This document shows positions 18,031 through 25,807 of a DNA stretch of 64,000 bases, one piece after another; within the stretch, counting starts at the first letter, position 1; each line of letters opens with the position of its first letter. The notes beneath the pieces were generated by a model that was not told where the DNA came from, ran no database searches, and saw only the letters and a list, made by a program, of their open reading frames with translations. The stretch is from Sphingomonadales bacterium. GTDB lineage: Bacteria; Pseudomonadota; Alphaproteobacteria; Sphingomonadales; Sphingomonadaceae. The DNA lies in assembly GCA_027486895.1 (NCBI GenBank), contig JAIXOE010000057.1, positions 1-64,000 of the forward strand, given 5' to 3'. A program made the translations under genes and the position numbers.

Positions 18031-20475
18031 GTGGCTGAACTCCCTAAAAAGGCGAAAGTCGTCATAGTTGGTGGCGGTGTTATCGGCTGCTCGATTGCCT
18101 ATCACCTGACCAAGATTGGCTGGGACGACGTTGTGTTGCTGGAACGCAAGCAATTGACCAGTGGCACGACATGGCATGCGGCGGGGTTGGTTGGGCAGTT
18201 GCGTCCAAGCATTAACATGACCAAGCTCGCGAAATATACCGGCGAGCTCTATCGCGGGCTTGAGGCCGAGACAGGCCAAGCAACCGGCTATCGGCAATGC
18301 GGTTCGATTTCGATGGCCACCAATGCCGAGCGCTTTGAAGAGCTGAAGCGCAGCGCATCCATGGCCAAGGTATTTGACCTGCCCGTGCATGTCGTCACGC
18401 CGCAGGAAATCAAAGAGCTGGCGCATATCGTCAATGTCGATGATGTCGTCGGCGGCATTCATATCCCGAGCGACGGCTACGCCAATGCCGTCGATATTAC
18501 CCAAGCCTTGGCTAAAGGTGCGCGGACGGGCGGCGCGAAGATCTTTGAAAACACCAAAGTTACGAGAATCCGTCACAATGGCGATCGCATCACGGGTGTT
18601 GATACTGCCGATGGTGCGATTGATGCCGACTATGTGGTAATTTGCGGCGGCATGTGGACCCGCGACCTAGCGGCCAGCATTGGCGTGGCTGCCCCTTTGC
18701 ATGCCTGCGAGCATTATTATGTGCTGTTTGAAGGCGTCGAAGGCATCGACAACACCCTGCCGGTTCTCCGCGATTATGATTATTGTGGCTATTATAAATA
18801 TGACGCAGGCAAGCTGCTTGTCGGTGCGTTTGAACCCAATGCCCGGCCATGGGGCATGGATGGCATCTCCGAAGATTTCTGTTTCGATGAAATTGCAGGA
18901 AGCTTTGAACATTTCGAACCGCTGTTAATGGACGCGATGCGCCGTGTGCCTGCGCTTGAAAAAGCGGGTATTCAAAAATTCTTCTGCGGCCCTGAAAGCT
19001 TTACCCCCGACGTGCGCTACCATTTGGGGGAAAGTGCGGAGCTGAAAGGCTGCTTTGTTGCGGCTGGGCTCAACTCCATTGGCCTGCAATCCGCGGGCGG
19101 CGTGGGCAAAGTTATGGCCGAGTGGATCCGGGACGGTATTCCGCCTGCAGACCTGTGGACCGTCGACATCCGCCGGAACATGCCGTTCCAGATTAACCGC
19201 AAATATCTGCGTGAACGCGTCACCGAAAGCCTCGGCTTGCTCTACGCAACGCATTATCCGTTCAAGCAATATGAAACCGCCCGCGGCGTTCGGAAATCGG
19301 CATTGCATGACCGGCTGGCCGCCCAAGGTGCGTGTTTCGGCGAAGCTTTCGGCTGGGAACGCGCCAACTGGTATGGCGAACCCGGCAGTACGCCCGAATA
19401 TGAATATAGCTATGGCCGCCAGAATTGGTTTGAAGCCAATGCAGCCGAATGCAAGGCCGTGCGTGAGGCTGTGGGGCTTTTCGACCAATCCAGCTTTGCC
19501 AAATTCCGGCTTGAAGGTCGTGATGCCATGGCCGTGCTTAACCGCGTCTGTGCCAACGATGTCGATGTTGCCCCGGGTAAGCTTGTCTATACCCAATGGC
19601 TCAATGAAAAGGGCGGGATTGAGGCTGACCTAACCGTAACGCGCCTCTCCGAAACCGCATATCTGATCGTCACCGGTGCTGAAACCGAGGTGAAGGATTT
19701 CAACTGGTTGAAACGCCATACGCCCGAAGATGCGCATGCGGTGCTGACCAATATATCATCGGGCATGGGCGTGATTTCGATCATGGGGCCCAACAGCCGC
19801 GCGTTGCTGCAATCGATTAGCCCCAATGACCTGTCGCATGAGGCGTTCCCCTTTGCGACGTCGCAAGAGATTGAGTTAGGCTACGCCATCGTTCGCGCAT
19901 CGCGCATTACCTATGTTGGTGAGCTGGGGTGGGAGCTCTATATTCCTACCGAGTTCATGGCAGGCGTATATGACGAGATTGTCGCTGCTGGTGCGGCATT
20001 TGGACTAAAGCGTTGCGGCTATCACGCCCTTAACGCCCTTCGGATGGAAAAGGCCTATCGCCATTGGGGCCATGACATCACGGACGAGGATACGCCATTG
20101 GAGGCTGGCTTGGGCTTTGCCGTGAAGATGGACAAGCTGGGTGGTTTCATCGGTCGCGAGGCTTTGGCCGCGCAGAAGGAAGCTGGCCTTAAACAGCGCC
20201 TCGTGCAGTTCTTGCTGAAATCGCCAGAACCAATGCTTTATCACAATGAACCCGTTTGGCAGGGCGACCGGATCGCCGGCTATATTCGTTCAGGAATGTA
20301 TGCCCATACGCTCGGTGGCGCGTGCGGGCTTGGCTATGTCGATGCCGCCGACGGCGGTGTTGTCGGACCAATTGGTGCCGATGATTATGAAATCGAGATT
20401 GCCGGTGTTCGCTATCCCGTCACCGCGTCGCTTAAGCCGTTTTATGACCCCACAAATGCACGGATCAAAATCTAA
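18031..20475 (+). CDS. FAD-dependent dimethylglycine/sarcosine dehydrogenase-like protein 2
   Basis: This 814-aa protein is a paralogue of the preceding gene with the same DAO, FAO_M and GcvT order. It starts at GTG 18031, then VVIVGGGVIGCSIAYHLTKI. The covalent-FAD segment is GTTWHAAGLVGQLRPSINMT, closer to classical dimethylglycine and sarcosine dehydrogenases than the first copy. The C-terminal half has the folate-domain features ITYVGELGWELYIP and LNALRMEKAYRHWGHD. It is translationally linked to the Rieske oxygenase gene by TAATG. The order suggests successive demethylations, for example a trimethylated amine by the Rieske enzyme and then the two flavoproteins, releasing one-carbon units into folate. 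Confidence 0.87.
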   Translation: MAELPKKAKVVIVGGGVIGCSIAYHLTKIGWDDVVLLERKQLTSGTTWHAAGLVGQLRPSINMTKLAKYTGELYRGLEAETGQATGYRQCGSISMATNAERFEELKRSASMAKVFDLPVHVVTPQEIKELAHIVNVDDVVGGIHIPSDGYANAVDITQALAKGARTGGAKIFENTKVTRIRHNGDRITGVDTADGAIDADYVVICGGMWTRDLAASIGVAAPLHACEHYYVLFEGVEGIDNTLPVLRDYDYCGYYKYDAGKLLVGAFEPNARPWGMDGISEDFCFDEIAGSFEHFEPLLMDAMRRVPALEKAGIQKFFCGPESFTPDVRYHLGESAELKGCFVAAGLNSIGLQSAGGVGKVMAEWIRDGIPPADLWTVDIRRNMPFQINRKYLRERVTESLGLLYATHYPFKQYETARGVRKSALHDRLAAQGACFGEAFGWERANWYGEPGSTPEYEYSYGRQNWFEANAAECKAVREAVGLFDQSSFAKFRLEGRDAMAVLNRVCANDVDVAPGKLVYTQWLNEKGGIEADLTVTRLSETAYLIVTGAETEVKDFNWLKRHTPEDAHAVLTNISSGMGVISIMGPNSRALLQSISPNDLSHEAFPFATSQEIELGYAIVRASRITYVGELGWELYIPTEFMAGVYDEIVAAGAAFGLKRCGYHALNALRMEKAYRHWGHDITDEDTPLEAGLGFAVKMDKLGGFIGREALAAQKEAGLKQRLVQFLLKSPEPMLYHNEPVWQGDRIAGYIRSGMYAHTLGGACGLGYVDAADGGVVGPIGADDYEIEIAGVRYPVTASLKPFYDPTNARIKI

Positions 20476-21719
20476 TGTCGCACACTGAACTTATGAGCCG
20501 TCTCGCCGCAAACACGCGGGTTGGATACAGCTTTGACCAAGAATTTTACGCGAGCGATGCGGTCTTTAAAGCCGATATGGATCAGATCATCAGCCAGAAA
20601 TGGCTGCTGGCCGGGCACGTGTCACGCATCCCAAATAAAGGCGATTATTTCCTGTATCGGGTCGGGAACGAACAGATTATCGTCATTCGCGAAAACAGCG
20701 AAAGCGTCCGCGCATTTTTCAACGTCTGCCGTCACCGGGGTTCGACGATCTGTCAGTCCGAAAGCGGGAACGCGCCACGCCTCGTCTGCCCATATCATGC
20801 ATGGACATTTGGTCTTGATGGTCGCCTGATTTCCGCGCGATTGATGCCAGAGGATTTCGACAAGGCCGAAAACAGCCTGTTCGCGTGCCACATCCGTGTT
20901 TTCCACGGGCTGATCTTCATCAACATGAGCGAGGGTGAGCCGGACGATTTTGACGCCACTTTTGGCGATATGGGGGCGATCCTCGACTATCATGGTTTTG
21001 CGGACGCCCGCATCGCGCACGCAGGCAGCTATCCGACGACGGCAAATTGGAAACTGGTCGTCGAGAATTTCTTTGAATGCTATCATTGCGTCCCGTCGCA
21101 TCCGGAGTTCTGCTCGATGCATGCGTCGGAGTCGATTGTGGCCGTGGGTGCCGGACCCAGTTCGGGGCCAGCAGACGCCATCGCGAACTTCGCGCCAAAG
21201 CTACAGGCTTGGGAAGAAAGCGCCGCCGCCGCAGGCCGGCCAATCGGCACCATTGATGATTCACCCGACAGCAGCCACCTGCGCCTGTTGATGCAACGCA
21301 TGAACAAGGATGGCTGGGTCTCGGAAACGCAGGATGGCTCAGCGCCAGCGCCGCTCATGGGCAAGCGGACCAAGGCAGATGGTGGCCGTATGCACCTAAG
21401 CTTCAGCCCGTTCAGTCAAATTGTTGCCGACGATCATTTTGCTATCCTGTTCCAGTTCACGCCGCGCGGCGCATTGGAAACCGATGTGGAAATGATATGG
21501 CTTGTGGATGGCCGTGCGACGGAAGACCAGGTTGACATTGAAAAGATGATCTGGGGCTATCACGCGACAACCACTCAGGATAAAGTCATCACGGAAAATA
21601 ATCAGGCGGGCATAATGTCGAGCCGTTATCGTCCGGGTCGCTATTCCGATCAGGAAGGCAGCGTCCTCAACTTCCAGAAATGGTATTTGAACCAGTTCGG
21701 GCTGGCGCGCGCCGAGTGA
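20475..21719 (+). CDS. Rieske [2Fe-2S] oxygenase alpha subunit, quaternary-ammonium type
   Basis: This 414-aa non-heme iron oxygenase has a Rieske cluster with Cys85/His87 (CRHRGSTICQ) and Cys105/His108 (CPYHAW). Mononuclear-iron ligands lie in NWKLVVENFFECYHCVPSHP (His204, His209). The bridging Asp of most ring-hydroxylating oxygenases is Glu201 here (ECYH), a feature of carnitine oxygenase CntA and its relatives, including glycine betaine and stachydrine demethylases. Such enzymes oxidatively cleave a C-N bond of a quaternary amine. It overlaps the upstream flavoprotein gene by one base. No reductase or ferredoxin partner is encoded nearby, so it must borrow one. Glycine betaine is the simplest substrate guess. 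Confidence 0.85.
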   Translation: MSHTELMSRLAANTRVGYSFDQEFYASDAVFKADMDQIISQKWLLAGHVSRIPNKGDYFLYRVGNEQIIVIRENSESVRAFFNVCRHRGSTICQSESGNAPRLVCPYHAWTFGLDGRLISARLMPEDFDKAENSLFACHIRVFHGLIFINMSEGEPDDFDATFGDMGAILDYHGFADARIAHAGSYPTTANWKLVVENFFECYHCVPSHPEFCSMHASESIVAVGAGPSSGPADAIANFAPKLQAWEESAAAAGRPIGTIDDSPDSSHLRLLMQRMNKDGWVSETQDGSAPAPLMGKRTKADGGRMHLSFSPFSQIVADDHFAILFQFTPRGALETDVEMIWLVDGRATEDQVDIEKMIWGYHATTTQDKVITENNQAGIMSSRYRPGRYSDQEGSVLNFQKWYLNQFGLARAE

Positions 21720-21721
21720 CA

Positions 21722-22786
21722 ATGCCTGTCGCCATGCGCGCGGTTCTGCTGACCGGCCATGGCGGTTATGACAAGCTCGAGTTGCGTGATGATGTGCCGG
21801 TGCCGAAACCGGGTGTGGATGATGTCCTGATCCGTGTTGGCGCAGCAGGCGTCAATAATACAGATATCAACACCCGCATTGGCTGGTATTCAAAGTCGGT
21901 CGCAGAGGCGACGGATGTGGGCGCTGCAGAGGGACTGGAAGGTGCCGGCGATGATGGTTGGTCAGGTGCCGCGTTTCAATTTCCGCGCATTCAGGGTGCA
22001 GATGCGTGCGGAAAAATTGTCGCTGTTGGCGCCAATGTTGATCCTGCCCGTGTCGGTGAGCGGGTCTTGGTTGAACCGGTCTTTCGTGGCGCAAGCCAGT
22101 TCGACATTCTCTACTTCGGGTCGGAAGTCGATGGCGGGTTTGCGGACTATGCTTGTGTGCCTTCCGTTCATGCGCACCGCGTTGAATCTTCACTATCGGA
22201 CATCGAGCTGGCTAGCTTTCCTTGCGCCTATGGGACCGCAGAAAACATCCTGACCCGTATCAATTTGCAGGCAGGTGAGCGCGTCCTCGTCACGGGTGCG
22301 TCAGGGGGCGTTGGTTCGGCCGCAGTTCAGCTCGCTAAACGGCGCGGCGCAGAGGTGATAGCCATGGCGGCCGATGCGAAAGCCGATAGCGTCCGCGCTC
22401 TCGGTGCGTCTCATGTCATCCCGCGCGAAGCCAATCTGGTATCATTGTTCGGGCAAGAGCATTTCGACGCAGCTGTCGATATCGTTGGCGGCGGGCAGTT
22501 CGGGGAGATATTGAATGTCCTGAAACGTGGAGGTCGCTACGGCGTATCGGGTGCCATTTCTGGGCCTGTGGTCGATCTGGATCTCCGTACGCTGTACCTC
22601 AAGGATTTGCGGCTCATTGGCTGCACGGTTTTAGAACCCGAAGTTTTTGCAAACCTCGTTTCTTATATTGAACGCGGCGAAATCCAGCCTGTCGTTGCAG
22701 CGACGTACGACCTATCCGATATCGTCAAAGCGCAAGAAGCGTTTTTGACGAAGCAGCATGTCGGAAAGATCGTACTGTCGCTTTAG
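21722..22786 (+). CDS. MDR-family (quinone oxidoreductase-like) alcohol dehydrogenase
   Basis: This 354-aa medium-chain dehydrogenase/reductase starts MPVAMRAVLLTGHGGYDKLE. It has the cofactor motif TGASGGVGSAAVQLAKRRGA. The structural-zinc cysteine cluster is absent, which points to the zeta-crystallin/quinone-oxidoreductase branch. The start ATG is 2 bp beyond the Rieske stop, so it is the last gene of the flavoprotein operon. It may reduce an enal or enone intermediate, or serve as an accessory reductase; its exact role in N-methyl amine breakdown is unknown. Its stop overlaps the convergent aminotransferase stop. Confidence 0.83.
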   Translation: MPVAMRAVLLTGHGGYDKLELRDDVPVPKPGVDDVLIRVGAAGVNNTDINTRIGWYSKSVAEATDVGAAEGLEGAGDDGWSGAAFQFPRIQGADACGKIVAVGANVDPARVGERVLVEPVFRGASQFDILYFGSEVDGGFADYACVPSVHAHRVESSLSDIELASFPCAYGTAENILTRINLQAGERVLVTGASGGVGSAAVQLAKRRGAEVIAMAADAKADSVRALGASHVIPREANLVSLFGQEHFDAAVDIVGGGQFGEILNVLKRGGRYGVSGAISGPVVDLDLRTLYLKDLRLIGCTVLEPEVFANLVSYIERGEIQPVVAATYDLSDIVKAQEAFLTKQHVGKIVLSL

Positions 22787-24099
22787 TCGACGGTTTCAAT
22801 CAGCGCGCCAATACGCCCAACGATTTCGTCGATGTGGGCTTTTTCCAGAATGAGTGGTGGAGACAATGCGATGATGTCCCCGGTCGCGCGGACAAGAACG
22901 CCATCGTCGAAGCATTTGTGGAACAATTGCATGCCCCGCTTGCCAACACCGGCGGAATGCGGCGCAAGCTCTATCGCAGCGACAATGCCCATATTGCGGA
23001 TATCGATAACGTGCTGTTTGCCTTTCAAGCTGTGCACCGCATCCTGCCAATAACCATGCAGCGAGCTGGCGTGCTCAAAAATCCCTTCCGACTTGTACAA
23101 ATCAAGCGTCGCAAGTGCTGCCGCCGCCGCCAACGGGTGGCCGGAATAAGTGTAGCCGTGGAACAGCTCGATACCATCGGGGCCACCTTCCACGACACCG
23201 TCATGGATATGGCGGCTGACCGCGACGGCACCCATAGGTACAGCAGCGTTGGTGAGGCCCTTTGCCATCGTGATGATGTCTGGGGTCACACCGAGCGTTT
23301 CTGATGCCGTGGTGCCGCCTACACGACCAAAGGCTGTGATGACTTCGTCAAAGATGAGCACAATGCCATGCTTGCGCGTGATCTCACGCAATTTTTCGAG
23401 GTAGCCAATCGGTGGTACCAGCACGCCTGTTGACCCCGCCATCGGTTCTACAATCACGGCAGCAATGGTTTCTGCGCCATGCAACGCGACGATAGCCTCA
23501 AGATTGTCGGCCAGATGCGCGCCCCATTCAGGACGACCCATCGTAAAGGCGTTATGTTCCAGATTATGGGTGTGCGGCAGATGGTCTACGCCCGTTAACA
23601 AGGTGCCAAATTGCCGCCGGTTGTTGACGATGCCACCGACCGAAATGCCACCAAAACCAACGCCATTATAACCACGCTCACGTCCAATCAGGCGCGTGCG
23701 GGTGCCCTGGCCAATCGCACGCTGATAGGCGAGCGCAATCTTCAGCGCAGTGTCGACCGATTCCGATCCTGAATTGGTAAAGAAAATTCGGTCCAGCCCC
23801 TCGGGCATGAGTGTAGCCAGCCGCGACGCCAGTTCAAATGCAAGCGGGTGCCCCAACTGGAATGGCGGGGCGTAATCCAGTTCGGCAGCGCATTTCTGGA
23901 TGGCTTCGACGATAGGCGCGCGGCAATGGCCTGCGTTTACCGCCCATAATCCAGCGGTACCATCGAGGATCTGCCGTCCATCGTCGCTGGTATAATGCAT
24001 GTCTTTCGCTGACGTCAGCTGACGCGGCGTGGTTTTGAACGCTCGGTTCGCGGTAAACGGCATCCAAAATGCCGCGAGGGGGTCGTTTTCCAGTTTCAT
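22783..24099 (-). CDS. Class III omega-aminotransferase (beta-alanine--pyruvate type)
   Basis: This 438-aa PLP enzyme has FWMPFTANRAFKTTPR and GTAGLWAVNAGH near its start, hallmarks of omega-amino acid--pyruvate aminotransferases. PLP Lys280 lies in ITMAKGLTNAAVPMG, with Asp251 in IFDEVITAFGR. It moves the amino group of beta-alanine or another terminal amine onto pyruvate. GGAG precedes ATG 24099 by seven bases; the TTG immediately before that ATG is disfavoured. It lies 98 bp downstream of an amino acid permease on the same strand, so uptake and transamination are probably coupled. A semialdehyde product could be taken up by the MmsA-type enzyme at 33.4 kb. Confidence 0.88.
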   Translation of the reverse strand: MKLENDPLAAFWMPFTANRAFKTTPRQLTSAKDMHYTSDDGRQILDGTAGLWAVNAGHCRAPIVEAIQKCAAELDYAPPFQLGHPLAFELASRLATLMPEGLDRIFFTNSGSESVDTALKIALAYQRAIGQGTRTRLIGRERGYNGVGFGGISVGGIVNNRRQFGTLLTGVDHLPHTHNLEHNAFTMGRPEWGAHLADNLEAIVALHGAETIAAVIVEPMAGSTGVLVPPIGYLEKLREITRKHGIVLIFDEVITAFGRVGGTTASETLGVTPDIITMAKGLTNAAVPMGAVAVSRHIHDGVVEGGPDGIELFHGYTYSGHPLAAAAALATLDLYKSEGIFEHASSLHGYWQDAVHSLKGKQHVIDIRNMGIVAAIELAPHSAGVGKRGMQLFHKCFDDGVLVRATGDIIALSPPLILEKAHIDEIVGRIGALIETVD

Positions 24100-24197
24100 C
24101 AATTCACTCCACCAACCGGTTTCGGATGCTTATGCGATGTGCAGGTCAATATCCGTGATTGAAAAGATTGTTGCGTCCGGAAAATTTTGATGGGGCA

Positions 24198-25592
24198 TCA
24201 ATTTTTCAGGTTGTTTGCTTGCACGCGGCACTTAACCCAATACCCAACCAAAAAGAGCGCCGCCACCAGAATACTCGTCCAAAGTTCAATCGCGTGCGAT
24301 GCGGAAACGCCCATCAGCACGAGAACGCCGACCATCCCGGCAATGGCTGCCCATGTGCCATAGGGGTGGAACCACATTTTGATCTGTAGTTTTTGAGGCG
24401 CCGTAGCTTCAAAATCGGCGCGAAGCCGTAACTGCGCCCACGCGATCAGCAGATAGATAAACAGCATGACTGCGCCTGAGGCATTGACGAGAAAATTGAA
24501 CACCCGGTCAGGTGACAGCACAGATGCGGCAAGCGCGACATAGCTGAAGAGGCTAGCGATAAGGATCGCACGGGCAGGCACCCTCGCTTTGCTTAATTGC
24601 ACACAAGACTGCGGCGCATCGCCGTTTTTGGCGAGGCCGAACATGGCGCGTGACGTGATATAGATACCCGAGTTCAGGCACGACAACACTGCCACAAGCA
24701 CGATGCTATTCATAATCAGGTCGGCTGCAGGATAACCCATGACGCGCAAAGCTTGGGCAAATGGCGATACGCCAACTTCGATCTCATTCCATGGCACGAT
24801 GGAGACGATCATCAGGATCGACAATACGAAGAATATCAAAATGCGTGTCGATACCGATATCGTCATACGCGCGATGGTGCTCGCGCCATCTTCGGATTCT
24901 GCCGCTGCGAGGGTAGCAATTTCTGCGCCGCAAAGCGAAAATATCGTCGTCGACACGCCAACGAAAATGGCCGCAAGACCCGCTGGTGCAAAACCACCAT
25001 GTTCGGTCAGGTTCGAAAATGTTGGGCCGGAGGGCGAAGTAATACCTGTGGCATAAGCCGCGGTCGCAAGAATAAAGACGATAATCGCCACGACCTTTGT
25101 CGAGGCGAACCAGAATTCGAATTCGCCATAGGATTTGGCGGACATGAGATTAACCGCGGTAAGTATCGCCATCAACACCACGCCGATTTGCCAAACCTCA
25201 AGCATCGGGAACCAGCCGTTTATAATCTTCGCGCCCGCAATCGCCTCAATGGCGATCACGACAACCCAGAAATACCAATAGAGCCACCCGACAAGAAATC
25301 CTGCCCAGTTACCGACGCCACTGCGTGCAAAGTCAGGGAAAGTCTGAATACCGGGCATTGCCATAGCCATTTCGGAAATCATCCGCATCACGAGCAACAC
25401 AAGAAATCCAGCCAACGCGTAGCTTATGACGGCAGCGGGCCCGATATTGCTGATTGCAGTCGATGAACCAACAAAAAGACCAGCACCTATGATGCCGCCA
25501 AATGTGATCATCGAAACATGGCGCGACTTTAGTGATCGACTAAGTTCGTTCGAACCAATTTCTGGCTTTGGCGTGGCTAAGCTTGTGTCCAT
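24198..25592 (-). CDS. APC-family amino acid permease (GABA permease-like)
   Basis: This 464-aa transporter has about twelve membrane segments and the AAT-family opening LSRSLKSRHVSMITFGGIIG AGLF (TM1). ATG 25592 has GAGGGGG upstream; the frame extends 62 codons further, but that part lacks family features. The best relatives are GABA, asparagine and aromatic amino acid/proton symporters. It lies upstream of the omega-aminotransferase on the same strand and is divergent from the thiamine enzyme, suggesting uptake of an omega-amino acid for transamination. Confidence 0.88.
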   Translation of the reverse strand: MDTSLATPKPEIGSNELSRSLKSRHVSMITFGGIIGAGLFVGSSTAISNIGPAAVISYALAGFLVLLVMRMISEMAMAMPGIQTFPDFARSGVGNWAGFLVGWLYWYFWVVVIAIEAIAGAKIINGWFPMLEVWQIGVVLMAILTAVNLMSAKSYGEFEFWFASTKVVAIIVFILATAAYATGITSPSGPTFSNLTEHGGFAPAGLAAIFVGVSTTIFSLCGAEIATLAAAESEDGASTIARMTISVSTRILIFFVLSILMIVSIVPWNEIEVGVSPFAQALRVMGYPAADLIMNSIVLVAVLSCLNSGIYITSRAMFGLAKNGDAPQSCVQLSKARVPARAILIASLFSYVALAASVLSPDRVFNFLVNASGAVMLFIYLLIAWAQLRLRADFEATAPQKLQIKMWFHPYGTWAAIAGMVGVLVLMGVSASHAIELWTSILVAALFLVGYWVKCRVQANNLKN

Positions 25593-25807
25593 TCGTTGGT
25601 TCCCCCTCGTTTGAAACGGTTCTAGCTTTGAAACAAGCGATCTGTAAATGTCGGAGAACACACAAATGTGATGCCCACAGTCTTTCACTGCGAAAAATGC
25701 TGGAACGCACCAGTTATAATTTTTGCTTATAAGCCGTGGCGTAGCACTGACATGTGCCTGCGGGACTGATAGGTACATATATCAGGTGAGGAAGCGTAAA
25801 AACCGAC
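25593..25807. promoter_or_regulatory. Divergent promoter region, permease and thiamine enzyme
   Basis: The 215-bp AT-rich gap has a TATAAT at 25715-25720 that could be a rightward -10, though its -35 is poor. A 6-bp inverted repeat (CTGATA at 25766-25771, TATCAG at 25780-25785, 8-bp spacer) lies just before the thiamine enzyme's GTGAGGAAG ribosome region, where a repressor could act. Confidence 0.4.

Noticed and set aside
21722-22786. Zinc alcohol dehydrogenase or formaldehyde dehydrogenase assignment for the MDR gene
   Set aside because: The structural-zinc cysteine cluster and catalytic zinc ligand pattern are not visible; the quinone-oxidoreductase branch fits better.
24753-25466. 237-codon open frame antisense to the permease
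   Set aside because: Low-complexity His/Arg/Asn-rich composition and no start signal; a shadow of the permease gene.
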